Source: Chionoecetes opilio (Eukaryota; Arthropoda; Malacostraca; Decapoda; Majidae). Taken from it: a DNA stretch of 64,000 bases. The stretch spans positions 500,870 to 564,869 of the forward strand of contig JACEEZ010022880.1 in NCBI GenBank assembly GCA_016584305.1, read 5' to 3'. Below the pieces are notes generated by a model. It was given only the letters and a program-made list of their open reading frames with translations. It did not search any database and was not told where the DNA came from. Below are positions 1-10,827 of the stretch, in pieces. Positions within the stretch are counted from its first letter, which is position 1. Every line of letters starts with the position of its first letter. The position numbers and the translations under genes are program-made.

Positions 1-172
1 GCCCTCAAGCCTCCAGGCCTCCAGGGCTCCAGGGCTCCAGAGCCTCCCGGGCTCCATCTGAGCCCTGGAGGTCACTGCCTACAGGAGCTATAGGCATAGA
101 TGTAAAAAAAAAAAAATGCAGAATATCAAATTCCTAGTTATACAATGCCGAGTTAGTATAAGGGTTTTCCTG
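1..172 (+). mobile_element. Right end of a SINE-carrying Tigger/pogo-like element
   Basis: The first ~115 bases are the 3' part of the tRNA-derived SINE found complete at 48459-48830: the same 'cactgcctacaggagctata' type ending followed by an A run. Bases 116-172 match the right end of the Tigger elements at 18820-21998 and 47437-48898, finishing with a degenerate terminal repeat (...aagggttttcctg) and TA. The element therefore starts to the left of the window. The SINE-to-terminus junction is the same as in the other copies, which shows a shared ancestor. Confidence 0.8.
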
Positions 173-692
173 TATTTTAACTTTGTCCTCTAGAGTCAAG
201 GTATGCTTCATACGCTTTGGTTTAGGCTTACCAGCTGCTGGAGATGAAAGTCGTTTTGGAGACATGCTGTACTGTAATTATCACTTCACTGTGTTCCCGT
301 GCTGAGAGAGCGAGCGTGACTGAGAAAAGACAGAGAAAGGCTGCCAACTTTATGTGATCGCTGCACCCTCTACCATTGCCTTGGTCTACTATATGTAATG
401 AGGTGGAATCTGCTGCTCTCTAATTCCTTCAGAGAGCAAGATTCAAGAAAGAGCTACCCTCTCACTCACCTGCGACCAGCGGGCAGGGCTCGCCCTTCTA
501 CACGCCTCACCCAGAAAAACCGCACCCGTCACACTCTCCCGATTAACCCCATCCCTTACACAACTCCTGCCAGGTCACAAGGAAACACCAAATTCCTTTG
601 AATTACTTTATTAACACAAACCAAAAAGTTATACGTCTCTCCAAAAACCACAGTACCACAATAACCCATACACGTCCTACAACCACTCCTCT

Positions 693-1200
693 CGGCTTAC
701 ACCACTACACACCACTGCACACTAGGCCACACTGACCCAATGGCTTACACCACTACACACCACTGCACACTAGGCCACACTGACCCAATGGCTTACACCA
801 CTACACACCACTGCACACTAGGCCACACTGACCCAATGGCTTACACCACTACACACCACTGCACACTAGGCCACACTGACCCAATGGCTTACACCACTAC
901 ACACCACTGCACACTAGGCCACACTGACCCAATGGCTTACACCAATACACACCACTGCACACTAGGCCACACTGACCCAATGGCTTACACCAATACACAC
1001 CACTGCACACTAGGCCACACTGACCCAATGGCTTACACACCACTGCACACCACTACACACTAGGCCACACTGACCCAATGGCTTACACACCACTGCACAC
1101 CACTGCACACTAGGCCACACTGACCCAATGGCTTACACACCACTGCACACCACTGCACACTAGGCCACACTGACCCAATGGCTTACACACCACTGCACAC
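693..1200 (+). repeat. 48-bp tandem minisatellite, about 10 copies
   Basis: A 48-bp unit reading tggcttacaccactacacac... and closing with ...actgacccaa repeats head to tail about ten times. The first copies are nearly identical. The last three swap the internal cactacacaccactgcac order, so copy-to-copy homogenisation is strongest at the left. The unit length is a multiple of three, so it stays open for 107 codons. I regard that as a side effect, not as a gene. Confidence 0.9.
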
Positions 1201-1480
1201 AGCACCCGCCACTCCACAACACGAGCACCGTGAGGCGGCCACCACACACACACACACCAGCCACTCCACCACACGGGCACCGTGAGGCGGCCACCACACA
1301 CACACCCCCGCCACTCTACCACACACACCAGCCACTCCACCACACGGGCACCGTGAGGCGGCCACCACACACACACCCCCGCCACGGCTCGCTTCTCTCT
1401 CTCTGCCCGCACAAAGGCTCCCTCCTTCCCGCACAGCCCTCTCCCGCCAGCCTTTCCCGTGCACATCTGGGTCTCTCTCA
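1201..1480. repeat. Degenerate CA-rich/GC-rich tandem repeats next to the minisatellite
   Basis: A ~60-90-bp unit built of caccgtgaggcggccacca, (AC)n and ccactccaccacacgggcac repeats about three times here and merges into the 48-bp array. Long open frames on both strands through this block have the biased composition of repeats and no domain that I recognise. Confidence 0.6.
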
Positions 1481-1968
1481 CGAGCGAAGTTTAAACAGTA
1501 ATTTGCACCTCTTACACCCAACCCCTCAAAAGTTGTGCATGCCAATGTGCACACATTCACCACAACCAATAAACTCCATAACACAAAATTCTCAAAATCA
1601 ATACCCTATCTACATTCCACAACTAAAACTCCACACCCCCGGCCATCACAAGCAGGGCCTCACAACTCCTACTGCTTACCTTTTATACTGGACCCAAGCA
1701 GGAGTTGTTACCATTATCAACCCAAGAGGTGTGACAAACTACGCTCTGCTACCAACTGTAATGAGGCGGAATCTCTTGCTCTCTGAAGGAGGAAATAGAG
1801 AGCAGCAGATTCTGCCTCATTACATATACAACTGCATGCCATGTTTAAACTATGTTTCGTTCCAATTTTATTTATTTTTTGCAATTTTAAGATTTTTTAC
1901 TTTTTCGGGATAAACTCGCTAATTAGTGAAGTCGGCAATTAGGAGGTCGCTAATTTTGAGGGTTTACT

Positions 1969-2502
1969 GTACACGGAAATGGTTGGAAATAATGAACTTT
2001 CACCTCATATAACGAACAAAGTTTGTTATATGCGAAAAGTTCAGATCCCTCGGATATAACTGACTTAGTGTACATACTTTCCTACCCTTTGCTATAATTT
2101 TCAGTTTTCTTCATTAAATTGAGTCTGATTATCACTTGCTTTCTATTTTCTAAACCCACCTTGCTCTTCACTAATTTAGGGTAAAAAGCCTTAATGTAGT
2201 TTTATTGTATTCCTTACTTTAGATTGATTTTTATGTATCTATTGTGTACATGCTGAATATGATAAGGTAATAGTTTTTAGAGTAAGAATCCAAATGTCAT
2301 TAGTTATATACCTTGGAAGAATAAGTGGAGGTGAAAAAGTGTGAACAGCTTCTCTCTGATGTTTTCTCTTCTACTCCAACTTATGTTTTCGGCTTGTAGA
2401 GTCTGCTCTATTCCTCCTGCTTAATGTGGATGATTAATTAGATAGTTAGAACATATGAAGAGTACAGATATTTCCAAAATTTACGCACACTTGATCTTAC
2501 AG
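1969..2502. other. A/T-rich intron-like DNA, no gene recognised
   Basis: Sequence 5' of the first SLC5 exon. A pogo-like terminus (gagggtttactgta) ends at about 1967, but I could not find its partner. The remainder is A/T-rich and ends in the polypyrimidine-poor acceptor ttgatcttacag at 2491-2502. I see no further exon or repeat here. Confidence 0.5.
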
Positions 2503-2716
2503 GTATATCACTCAATGTGTCTATCATCGCAGTGGGTGTCGTGTGCACCTTCTACTCAGCCCTTGGAGGCATGAAGGCTGTCCTTATCACTGACGTATTC
2601 CAGTCTTTGCTGATGTTTGCAGCAATATTTGCTGTGATCACTCGGGGTGTGTTGGACTTTTCAGTGAGTGAAATATTCAAGATTGCTGATGAAGGCAACA
2701 GACTGGAGTTCTTCAA
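2503..2716 (+). CDS. SLC5-family Na+/solute symporter, internal exon A
   Basis: This exon encodes about 71 residues of a sodium/solute symporter of the SLC5 monocarboxylate/multivitamin transporter type. Seen: acceptor ...cttacag before 2503, donor gtatgt after 2716, and an open frame carrying the hallmark TFYSALGGMKAVLITDVFQ-type block (CTFYSALGGMKAV is encoded at about 2547-2585), then a hydrophobic segment LLMFAAIFAVI and an amphipathic stretch. In SLC5 proteins this block covers the loop and helix around TM5-TM6. It begins with the last two bases of a split Gly codon and ends after two bases of an Asn codon completed at 27493. Upstream exons are not in the window. Subtype (SLC5A6, A8 or A12-like) and substrate cannot be fixed from this piece. 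Confidence 0.93.
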
Positions 2717-4019
2717 GTATGTATTCCCTCACTTCTATTTACTTTGGGTGTTTTCAGTAATAGCAAGAACAACCCAAACACTTTGCCCACACCAAACACA
2801 TGAAATGCTTGCAAATGCCTCGTTAGAGCGTTTCATTTTGTTTAGGTGTCCTGGCAGATGAACGCCCAAATGCATTTTGTGCAGTTGGTGCTATAGATAA
2901 AATTTATGTTATTCACTTTGCTTTTTATATTAAAGAGAACCAGAAACAGACATACAGCAGGAAATAAATTATAAAAATTGTGGGTACTCATGACATGTCG
3001 CCTTTTCCCGACCTTGCTGTGCCTTGTCCGATTCAAGGCTTTTGGTTGTTACCTTAATGGTACAGCATGGTTGATATTTTAAATTTCAAGTGATGGTTTA
3101 ATACGCTCTCTCGTAGCATAAACTAAGTACCGCTGGACGAATACATTGTGGTGATATTGTTGAAATTAGAGACTTGTGAAGCTGTCGACCACAAGAGGTC
3201 ACTACTGAACAGGGTTCCTTGGCCTAAAGTACATGTTAGATTACTGTAATTTTCCTTAATGTATCTGAGAAGCAGTAGATCAAAGAAACATTATCTACAA
3301 ATGAAATTATCGAAAAACCTCATAATGAAAATACAACAGAGGAGAATGCATTGCTATTCCTATTTTATTTCCATGAAAACAAGGTCAAAATAGTGACAAC
3401 GTGACAACATTTATATTTCCCTTTGCATTGATTCTTGAAAACTTGACACAAAAGTCACCATACTTGGGCTTTTTACAATGTTTGATTTATTCTAGAGTTG
3501 TAGGCAAGCATTTGTCCTGGTGGTGTCAATCTTTTTTACGGGGAAAATTTGATTTTAATGAAGTTTGCCACTCAAGATTAGAAGAGACAGTCATTTGTTT
3601 CATGGTCAGCCATGATTTGTTTCCATGACTTAAGTTTCTTTAAGGGCACTTTATAGCACAGGGAAACACAACAAAAGGTTGGCATGTTGCAGAAATGAAA
3701 TACTGGCATGACATCTTTGAAAGTAATAGCACCATGCGTCCTTCCAACAATAATGAAACACAACAAGTCTTTGATGCTGGGAAGATCTCTGAGCTGAGAT
3801 TGCTGATGTTGAGCAGTGAAATATATTATAATTATCATTAAATTTTTGGCAAAAGAGAGAATGATACCATCGAAACAGGTGCTAAGCTACGAATAAAGTT
3901 ATGAATGCTAAGCTAATACAGCTATACTGTATTAGCTATTTTATTAGCTATAAAATATATAAAACATTTATAGAGGCCCTACTATTATGATCTTTGTGTC
4001 AGCTATATAAGAATTTATA
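2717..4019. other. Start of SLC5 intron, nothing recognised
   Basis: A/T-rich unique-looking sequence directly after the exon A donor. Short open frames on both strands have no recognisable domain. This is the start of the 24.8-kb intron between exons A and B. Confidence 0.5.
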
Positions 4020-4021
4020 TA

Positions 4022-4918
4022 CAGTAAACTCTCTCTAATTTGAACTTCGGATAATTCTACCTGTTTCAGGCCCAGTTCTAATTTTTCAACAACTTTCCAT
4101 AATCCAAACTGAAGTTCGAATTGACCACACATTGTTCAAATTGTCGGAGTTTTCTGCAGCATCTTCCACCTCCTCTGTGCCATCCACTTCGTCAGCCAGC
4201 CTCCACATCGCCTCCAACACATTAAGCACCTCAAGCACTGATGACCTTACCTTACATATCCCCAGAGTGACATCACTGTTGCGTTCAGTAGCGGTGACCC
4301 TCTCCCCCCTCGCACTCTCCCTACTGAACGACACTGATCACGTCACAATAAACATTGTTACCGAGACAGCAGCTGCCGAAATGTATCTCTGTGGCTATTC
4401 TTATTGTTGCAGAATAACTTACTGATGATCTTGTATATGATGCAGCAGAAGTTTGCAGCAGATTCATCAGGAAATGAAATATTAATGAGCCAAGAACAGG
4501 AGAGTCTTTCCTTGCACTTTGTTTACATACCTTATTGTGGCGCAAGCTGGCAACTCGGTAGCGATCCACCTCCCCGGGCTGTAGTGTGAGGACTTGTGCT
4601 CGGCATACTCTATGCTGACGTAACCGTGCGCCTCCATGTGCACCCGTTCGTGTTGCATTACTGAACGCAGCCCTTGCCTGAAGACGCTATCAGTGACGCC
4701 TGAGAGCTCATTGTACAGTAGTATGGCATTTCAAGACTTCAGTATTTGCCATGTTTTAGTGAGTACAAGTACTATAATCTGTGCTGTTTTAGCATGTTTT
4801 AGTGATTTCTTATTGTGTGGAGGGGCTAAAGCCTAAAGGTAACCATCGGATAATTCAGACTTTCGGCTAATTCGACCTAGGTCTCCCCCAATTAGTTCAA
4901 ATTAGAGAGGGTTTACTG
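4022..4918. mobile_element. TA-flanked pogo/Tigger-like element, 897 bp
   Basis: Left terminus cagtaaactctctctaattt and right terminus aaattagagagggtttactg are inverted repeats of one another and are flanked by TA at 4020-4021 and 4919-4920. A secondary pair ('aacttcggataattc' / 'tttcggctaattcg') lies just inside. The CAGT start and TA target fit the pogo/Tigger group. The interior has only short frames (for example 4132-4425 +) with no identifiable transposase, so this copy is non-autonomous. Confidence 0.8.
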
Positions 4919-4920
4919 TA

Positions 4921-5709
4921 AAGCGAAATATAGATGCCACATTGTCACTATTCTGGCTTTGTTATCTAGGAAATTCGACACTGACAATAAAGTATTCTTC
5001 TCTTATATTTTCAAGGAAAATCATATTAATCTAACATGTATTCCAGTCCAAGTAGCTCAATTTCAATGAGTGACATCTTGTGGCAGGTGATATTGGCAAG
5101 TCTCATTAAACTATAGCTACAAGAATAAAAAAAATTGGAGATATAACGCCAATTGTTTTGTAAACACAGCCGGGACATTCAAAAGAGTATGCCAGGACTG
5201 AAGTAAGGAAAAATAGATAGGTAATAATTGCTTGTTTGTAGTGGATGAAGGTCTATTGACACCTTCATCTGACACTGACATCTATTGATGAGGTCACTAG
5301 TACCTCACTTATCTATATGTCTTATAGTATTATCTAATACTGAACTATAAGCTGTAGACTGCTAGGTACACCAACTTTTCCCGTGTACAGTTGTCTGGCA
5401 GTGAAACACATTTTCAGTAAAGACTTTTGGATAGGCAAACAGTGTAGGCTTGTGTTCAGGTAGTCCATGTCACTACTGAAAGCACCCTGTTTCATGATAG
5501 CCCTGAAGTAGTGGTATGGACGTATATTGACTTGAAAATGTTGCAGTACTTTGATGGTATTACACTGGTGATCCGAAATTCGTGGGGCTTACATACTAAT
5601 AACCCCCCTTCCCCCCTGCGCGAATAATGCAAAACTAAACCCCGAACAATGCAAATGCCCCCCCTACTAAAGCCTCCAACTCCAAATATATTTTCAGGTG
5701 TTTGTGCAT
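4921..5709. other. Intronic DNA, nothing recognised
   Basis: A/T-rich sequence between two TA-flanked elements. A C-rich patch lies at 5605-5665. No exon, repeat terminus or RNA gene is evident. Confidence 0.4.
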
Positions 5710-5711
5710 TA

Positions 5712-6424
5712 CAGTGGTCCCTCACGTTTGGCGATTTAATTAGTCTTGCCAAACCATCGCCAAAAGTGAATTTCGCAACCAGACGTGAATAGTACTTTCA
5801 ATGGAAAAATTATCCATTAGTCTTTGACGACGCCCGAGTTCACCCTTTTGACCTCCATTTTTGTACTTTAACTGCTTAAAAGCAAAGACATTACACGTGA
5901 AACATGAACAACAATACAAAGATAATAGATAATAGATAACAGATGTTTTTACCATGAATTATTTGGAGTTAGGCCTGGTGAGATGAGTGAGTGTGGTGGT
6001 TGTGTAGGCGGTGGTGGTTGTGACTGTGTGTTTACCTTTCCTCCACTCTCGTTTCTCCGCTTTTTTGCCCTTGTTCTTATCGTCACCTGACTTCCTCGAA
6101 CCACCAACACCACCACCAGTACTTGTAGATGCCATAGTCTTAGCGCGAAACGCCAAAGGTACCGTCATTTGGAGCAAAAAACAGCGCAGTCGTCAAGATG
6201 GCTGCCAGGAAGATAACAAACACCTTGAGCTTGAGTTGGGAGTCACCCAGCGGATGCTGTCGGTGAAGCCTTTGGTCGGGGGTTCTCCCATACATGTAAT
6301 CTATTGATTACCAACCAACATGGTCACATGCGGGCGGTGTATTCTGAGCCGACATCATTCTGTGACGTCAGCGCGCGTCTCGCCAAAAGTGAATTTGAAG
6401 CGCCAAATTGGGATTCTGGTACTG
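5712..6424. mobile_element. TA-flanked element with CAGTGGTCCCTC terminus
   Basis: The left terminus cagtggtccctcacgtttgg follows TA at 5710-5711. The right terminus ends ...cgccaaattgggattctggtactg, followed by TA at 6425-6426. The ends share CAGT and TTTGGCG but are diverged. The interior holds a short minus-strand frame (5959-6177) encoding a Thr-rich and Lys-rich peptide, and it recurs in reverse in the related copy at 23731-24159. The structure is that of a Tigger/pogo-like non-autonomous element. Confidence 0.65.
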
Positions 6425-6426
6425 TA

Positions 6427-7234
6427 TCCAACCTCCTCTCCAGGTTTGTTTCATAGCCCTGCTTCCTCGACTTGCTGATGTTCAAGCCCCGGTCCAGCCT
6501 CTCCAGGTCCTTCTCCGTGTCTTTTATCACGTAATTGATGTGCCCAAGAAAAGACCACGTGGACGGGTGGTGCACCCGTATTCTTGCCTTCAACCTAGAA
6601 TGGAATGACTCGCAAAAGTTATTAGTTCCATAAGAAAAATCATAAACTGAAAATTTCTGTGGAGTCAGTGTTGAGCCAGTAACGAAAGAAGTACTGCCGG
6701 AATTTTGTCAGTGAACTATTGATACAATGCCTGTGACTTCCCTAACATCACAACGCTGGTCACAGGTAGAACCTTGTACCTTACAAGATCCACTTGATTG
6801 TGGTGCTATATTCAACAGGAGAGGCTCTGCCAACCACTTGCAAGGATTCAAGTTTATATGAGCCTCAGCAACTTCCTGGAATCAATGTGAAATTCGCACT
6901 TCCATGAGGCGTACAGCAGTTTCCTTCCCTACTAGCCACCTTAGAGGCGTGCAGCAGTTTACCGGTTAATGAAACATAAATGTGCATACTTCTTAGAACA
7001 CAGGGAAGGTGTAGTGTAAGTGTCTCTGTAGGCTGCAAGAAAATAACAGTAGAAAAGAAAAATGTGAAACAGTATGACACTGGTACACAATCATGAACAG
7101 GTGGCAACACTCAGAAGGCACTGATGCCAGTACGAATCACATCACAGTATGGCCATGACGTCAAAAATAACCAATGAGGACTCAATATTGTTGTGACGTC
7201 ACAAGAGAAGCCGACCAGAGTACAGGAAGCAACG
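6427..7234. other. Intronic DNA, nothing recognised
   Basis: Mixed-composition sequence. Short frames at 6324-6608 and 6865-7110 show no domain that I recognise. It ends at the target duplication of the next transposon. Confidence 0.4.
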
Positions 7235-7240
7235 TGACGA

Positions 7241-9915
7241 CTAGGGTGCCAATAAAAATCAAAAGTTTGAATTTTTCTTCCTACTTTGGTGTAATGGTGC
7301 ATCTATGCAAGAAACCATCGTATGCAAAGTTTGACCTCAATCGGTTGATATTTAGGGGTGGCAGATTACAACTTTGTTATTTACCCTTATGCACTGGCCT
7401 ATTAAGGAGGGGATGTCATCTCTTGAAAGCGGACAAGCCGGACATCCCTTCCCCAGCAGGGCTGCTGGTCCCCCTCTTGGTGAGTATTAGCCCCTCGGTG
7501 GGGGGGGGTATTATGGGGAGCCACCCCACTCATTGTGGCCGGCTTGGCCGGGGAAGGGAAGCCTTCGAGGTCCCGGGCTGTTGATGGCGATGGGCCTCCA
7601 CAACTTGGAGGAGGAACTGGCGCTGTTCCTCGTCTTTGGTCAGCCGGAGGTTGAAGGACTGGATGAGCGCCACTCCTCGCTCGGCTGTGTCGTTGACGAC
7701 GCGAAGTCCCTCGATTCGGCGGCAGGCCTCGACGTACGATTCCTCTTCCTGCCACTTCCGAGGGTTGGCGGACAGGAAGTCGGTCTTGATATCAAGAGCT
7801 TCAAAGAGGCGGAGGGAATTTTTCGTGGCGAAGGAGGGCAGTGTTGCCGCAGGAACTTGTGATGATGGGAGGTTTATTCGCTTTTTCGGGTTCCTCAGCT
7901 CCTTCATCGTAGAGAATGGCCTGTACAATTGCTTGTTTGTCGGAGACAGGGAGACGTGAGTCGAACAGTGACAGGCCAATGAGATCTTCGCTCAATTACC
8001 AGAAATGGCGGCTCAGAGTGGTGAAGCAGGCCTTCCGAATACTTTCGTCGTGGTACTGAAGGATGTCCTTAGCGAATCCAAGATCGTTGGCGGGAGCGTA
8101 GGATGGAACCGTCGATTCGAACCATCGCAGGACGTAGATCTCGGTTGCGAATGATGAGAACCGCTGGAGGGCTGACATTTCTTGAGGTGTGACGACTCCA
8201 GTCAGCTGCTCCCGAAACAAGATCATCTTCAGAGCGTAAATGATACGCGCCATCCAACACGCTCGATGAAGCGCTCCGGGGCTACGGATCGAGATCTTCG
8301 GAAGAGCGCCGCCAAGGAAAAGGATGCTCAGCTCAGCAAGTTCCTTATAGTCGTCACGGGGCTGCTTTGTCTGAAGCAGACGTTTCAAACCTTGAATGAG
8401 ATCGTCCCTCTTGGAGACCAGAGTCTCCGGCAGATCTTCGTTGGTGGGAGGGTTTATTGCCGACTGGTTGATGTAAGACCAGTAGTCCTTGAAGCGAGAG
8501 AAGATGGTGATCTCAGGACCAGAAGATGACCCCAAACACGTAGAAAAGGCCTTCTCAAGGACAAGTTCGTGGACGTGATGACGGCAAGCAAGTGAAACGA
8601 GGGGTCGGCCGATCTTCTGTTGCAAGATGGTGCATGCACCATTGATGGCTCCAGTGTTGGCACTGGTTGTGTCGAAGCACATCGCCACGACTCGTTCCTG
8701 GACCCCCCAGTCTTCTAGAGCCTCGAACACAGCTGTAGCGGCGGCATCACCAGTTCCAGAGTGCAGTTTCGGGACTCCTAGGAGCTTCTCCACTCCTTCT
8801 CCTGTGACGAGGATGGCGAGTCTTTCGGCGCGAGTGCCATCGTCCTGAGGAAGGATCTTCCCGTCCCAATGAACGGTAAGAGGGGTAAGAGGACTGAAAG
8901 TCTCTTTGATGTCCTTTGCCAAAGTGGACCTGTACTTCGCTCTTGCCTATCGAATGGACTCGGGATTCAGCACAAGCTCTTGTAGATCGTGGCCCAAGCT
9001 ACTTGCCGTAGCCGCCACAATTCGAAAGGCTTGGCAGCTACTGACCCCAGTTCTGTCAAGGGCTCCGACGAGATCAGGGGATAGGACGGACTTCGTGCCC
9101 CGTGTCCTCAATCGCTTTGGTGGAGAAGCGACCCCGGCGTCGGAAGAAGAAGTCGATGTATTGGCAGCGTTGGCTGGACTTGATGACTCAGATGATGACG
9201 ACTCCAGCTCCACCATCTCTTCTCCTTTTGGCGTCTGTTGACGGCTACGTGAGAGAGAGCTTTCACGTCGGCAAACCGATTCTTTCAGCTTCTTGTCCAG
9301 ACCAGCCATCGAACTCCGCCTCCCCTTCTCCCGCTGGGCAAGAAGGAATTCCTTGTCTTCAGGAATGGTCATCAGAGTGAGGGCGTCGGAGTGGGCGATG
9401 TCCAAAAGGTCTGGGAGACTTTCTTGGAAGGTCTTCTGTTTTTCGGCAGGCGTGACTCCAGAGTTATTCTTGCTTTTGCTCAGGATCTTCCACTCGTCGA
9501 AAAGTCCAGTAATCTTCCTCCTCACGCTAGTTTCTGCGATGGTGGGGATCCTAGCTCGTGTCCAGAAGTCGAGGACCTCCTTTGCAGCCTCAGCTGCACT
9601 CTGCTGCACCGTCTTCTTCTCTTCCTTGTGTGCGTAGAAAAATCGTCGTAAAACGTCTCCACAACTGGGAAGTTTTGCTCCTGTGATAGTAGGAACACTA
9701 TGGCCAAGAAGCCAAACTTCCGTTTGCTTTCTCGTGGTCATGACCTGAGGGCGAAAAGAGGAAATGTTCAAGATCGATCCGCCACCTCTAAATATCAACC
9801 GATTAGCCTGAAACTTTGCACACGACAGTTTCTAAGTACAAGGCAGAATACCACAAAAGTACGTTAAAAAATATTGACTTTGAAAAATTACCCCTATGCG
9901 CTATTGGCACCCTAG
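7241..9915 (-). mobile_element. DNA transposon with 6-bp target duplication, superfamily unclear
   Basis: Terminal inverted repeat CTAGGGTGCCAATA at 7241 is mirrored by TATTGGCACCCTAG ending at 9915. The direct repeat TGACGA flanks both sides (7235-7240 and 9916-9921). Inner subterminal inverted repeats of about 50 bp (around 7310-7370 and 9780-9835, containing aatcggttgatattta and its complement) extend the symmetry. The 2.68-kb element carries one broken transposase-like gene on the minus strand. The 6-bp target duplication, if confirmed, excludes Tc1/mariner, pogo and piggyBac (TA/TTAA) and does not fit the usual 8 bp of hAT. Confidence 0.8.
7534..9798 (-). pseudogene. Transposase-like protein of uncertain superfamily, broken
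   Basis: Minus-strand frame of about 750 codons with two in-frame stops (at 8947-8949 and 7996-7998) and a frame change near 7850. The N-terminal 280 residues contain charged helices and a Ser/Asp/Glu-rich tract. The middle has HWDGK (likely first acidic residue), MCFDTTSANTG (second), ACRHHVHELVL (Cys/His box) and FSRFKDYW. After the frame change, TAERGVALIQSFN supplies a possible final Glu. The D...D...CxxH...E layout resembles an RNase-H-fold transposase with some hAT-like character. That is inference. I know similar 'uncharacterised' proteins from invertebrates but not a named family. The gene fills the transposon between its inverted repeats. Confidence 0.65.
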
Positions 9916-9921
9916 TGACGA

Positions 9922-10825
9922 CACAAAGTACATCAGGAAGATCGCACGGAAAATAAGTTATAACACCGGATTGTGGTGGGAAATTCACTGTATCTCACTG
10001 TTCAGCAAACTAAATATGGAAACAATACTCACAGTACAAGAATAACCATACTTAGTTTTGAGAAACTTATCTCTATAAGACAGCACAAGTTAGACGAAGA
10101 TGACTGGTGAGTTGACTGGCTTGGAGGTGTCACCACGTGCTTCACAGGGAGGCAACACCACGAGCTACAGGGAGACCAGAGGGTAGTGCTTCTGTACAAT
10201 GCAGGGTAGAAGCGATGAAGACCACAGCAAGGGACTCCATAAAGTAGCGATGAACACAGCCAGGGGCGATGTGGGCGGTATCAGCAATTTGCTCAAGGCG
10301 AGCAACTGCGGTGGCCAGCAGACATGAGCTTTTTCCAATAGCACTGCAGAGAGTGTGGCAGGGTAGCGTAGGGGATGTGAGGAGCTTTTAAGGGGCGTGC
10401 GTGGCAAAGTGTGTGTCAGAAGAAGCAGGAGGGCCAGGCCGACACAAGCACAGCACAGCAAAAGGTCCACAGAGAGGAACAGAGGCGGTGTGAGCAAAGG
10501 CGGGAGTCAGCCACCACACGTGCCAGGAATAGGAGACAGGGTTCGTCTCCTTCCCTCCACCAATGTTATGGTGGAATCACCGCTAGCCCCCAAATATTAT
10601 GGTGGGATGAATAACAGCCATATTGCTAATTGACTCCGATGGGCTTTGACATCATGTTACAACAGGTGTTGGTATTGCAAGTCCCAGTTTTCCAGTGGGG
10701 ATCACCAGATTATTGGCAACAATTGCAAGAAATTCATCAGGCGGTCCTCCCTGCCCGAAGCTTGCCTTCGTACTAACAAAAGCTGCAAGTAATTTCATCA
10801 ATATCTTCACAATAATGCATAATTG
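9922..10825. other. Intronic DNA, nothing recognised
   Basis: Mixed sequence with a G/A-rich stretch at 10390-10560 and two related motifs (ttatggtggaatcacc / attatggtgggatgaa) at 10565-10610. No exon, transposase or RNA gene is evident. Confidence 0.4.
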
Positions 10826-10827
10826 TA

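Larger units (their letters stand above)
389..1831. mobile_element. Foldback-like element with hairpin inverted termini around a minisatellite
   Basis: A block at 389-446 beginning tatatgtaatgagg recurs inverted at 1758-1831. Each end is itself a hairpin: gaatctgctgctctct is followed by agagagcaagattc on the left, and a ~27-bp stem is present at 1758-1825 on the right. Between the ends lie GC-rich sequence and the 48-bp tandem repeat. Hairpin termini of this kind suggest a foldback or MITE-type element. No transposase is visible. I see no clear target duplication. Confidence 0.5.

Noticed and set aside
740..1063. Open frame of 107 codons with a 16-residue peptide repeat
   Set aside because: It is a direct reading of the 48-bp minisatellite, whose unit is a multiple of three. 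No signal of coding beyond that.
693..1200. CRISPR-like array
   Set aside because: No spacers: units are contiguous tandem copies, and the DNA is eukaryotic.
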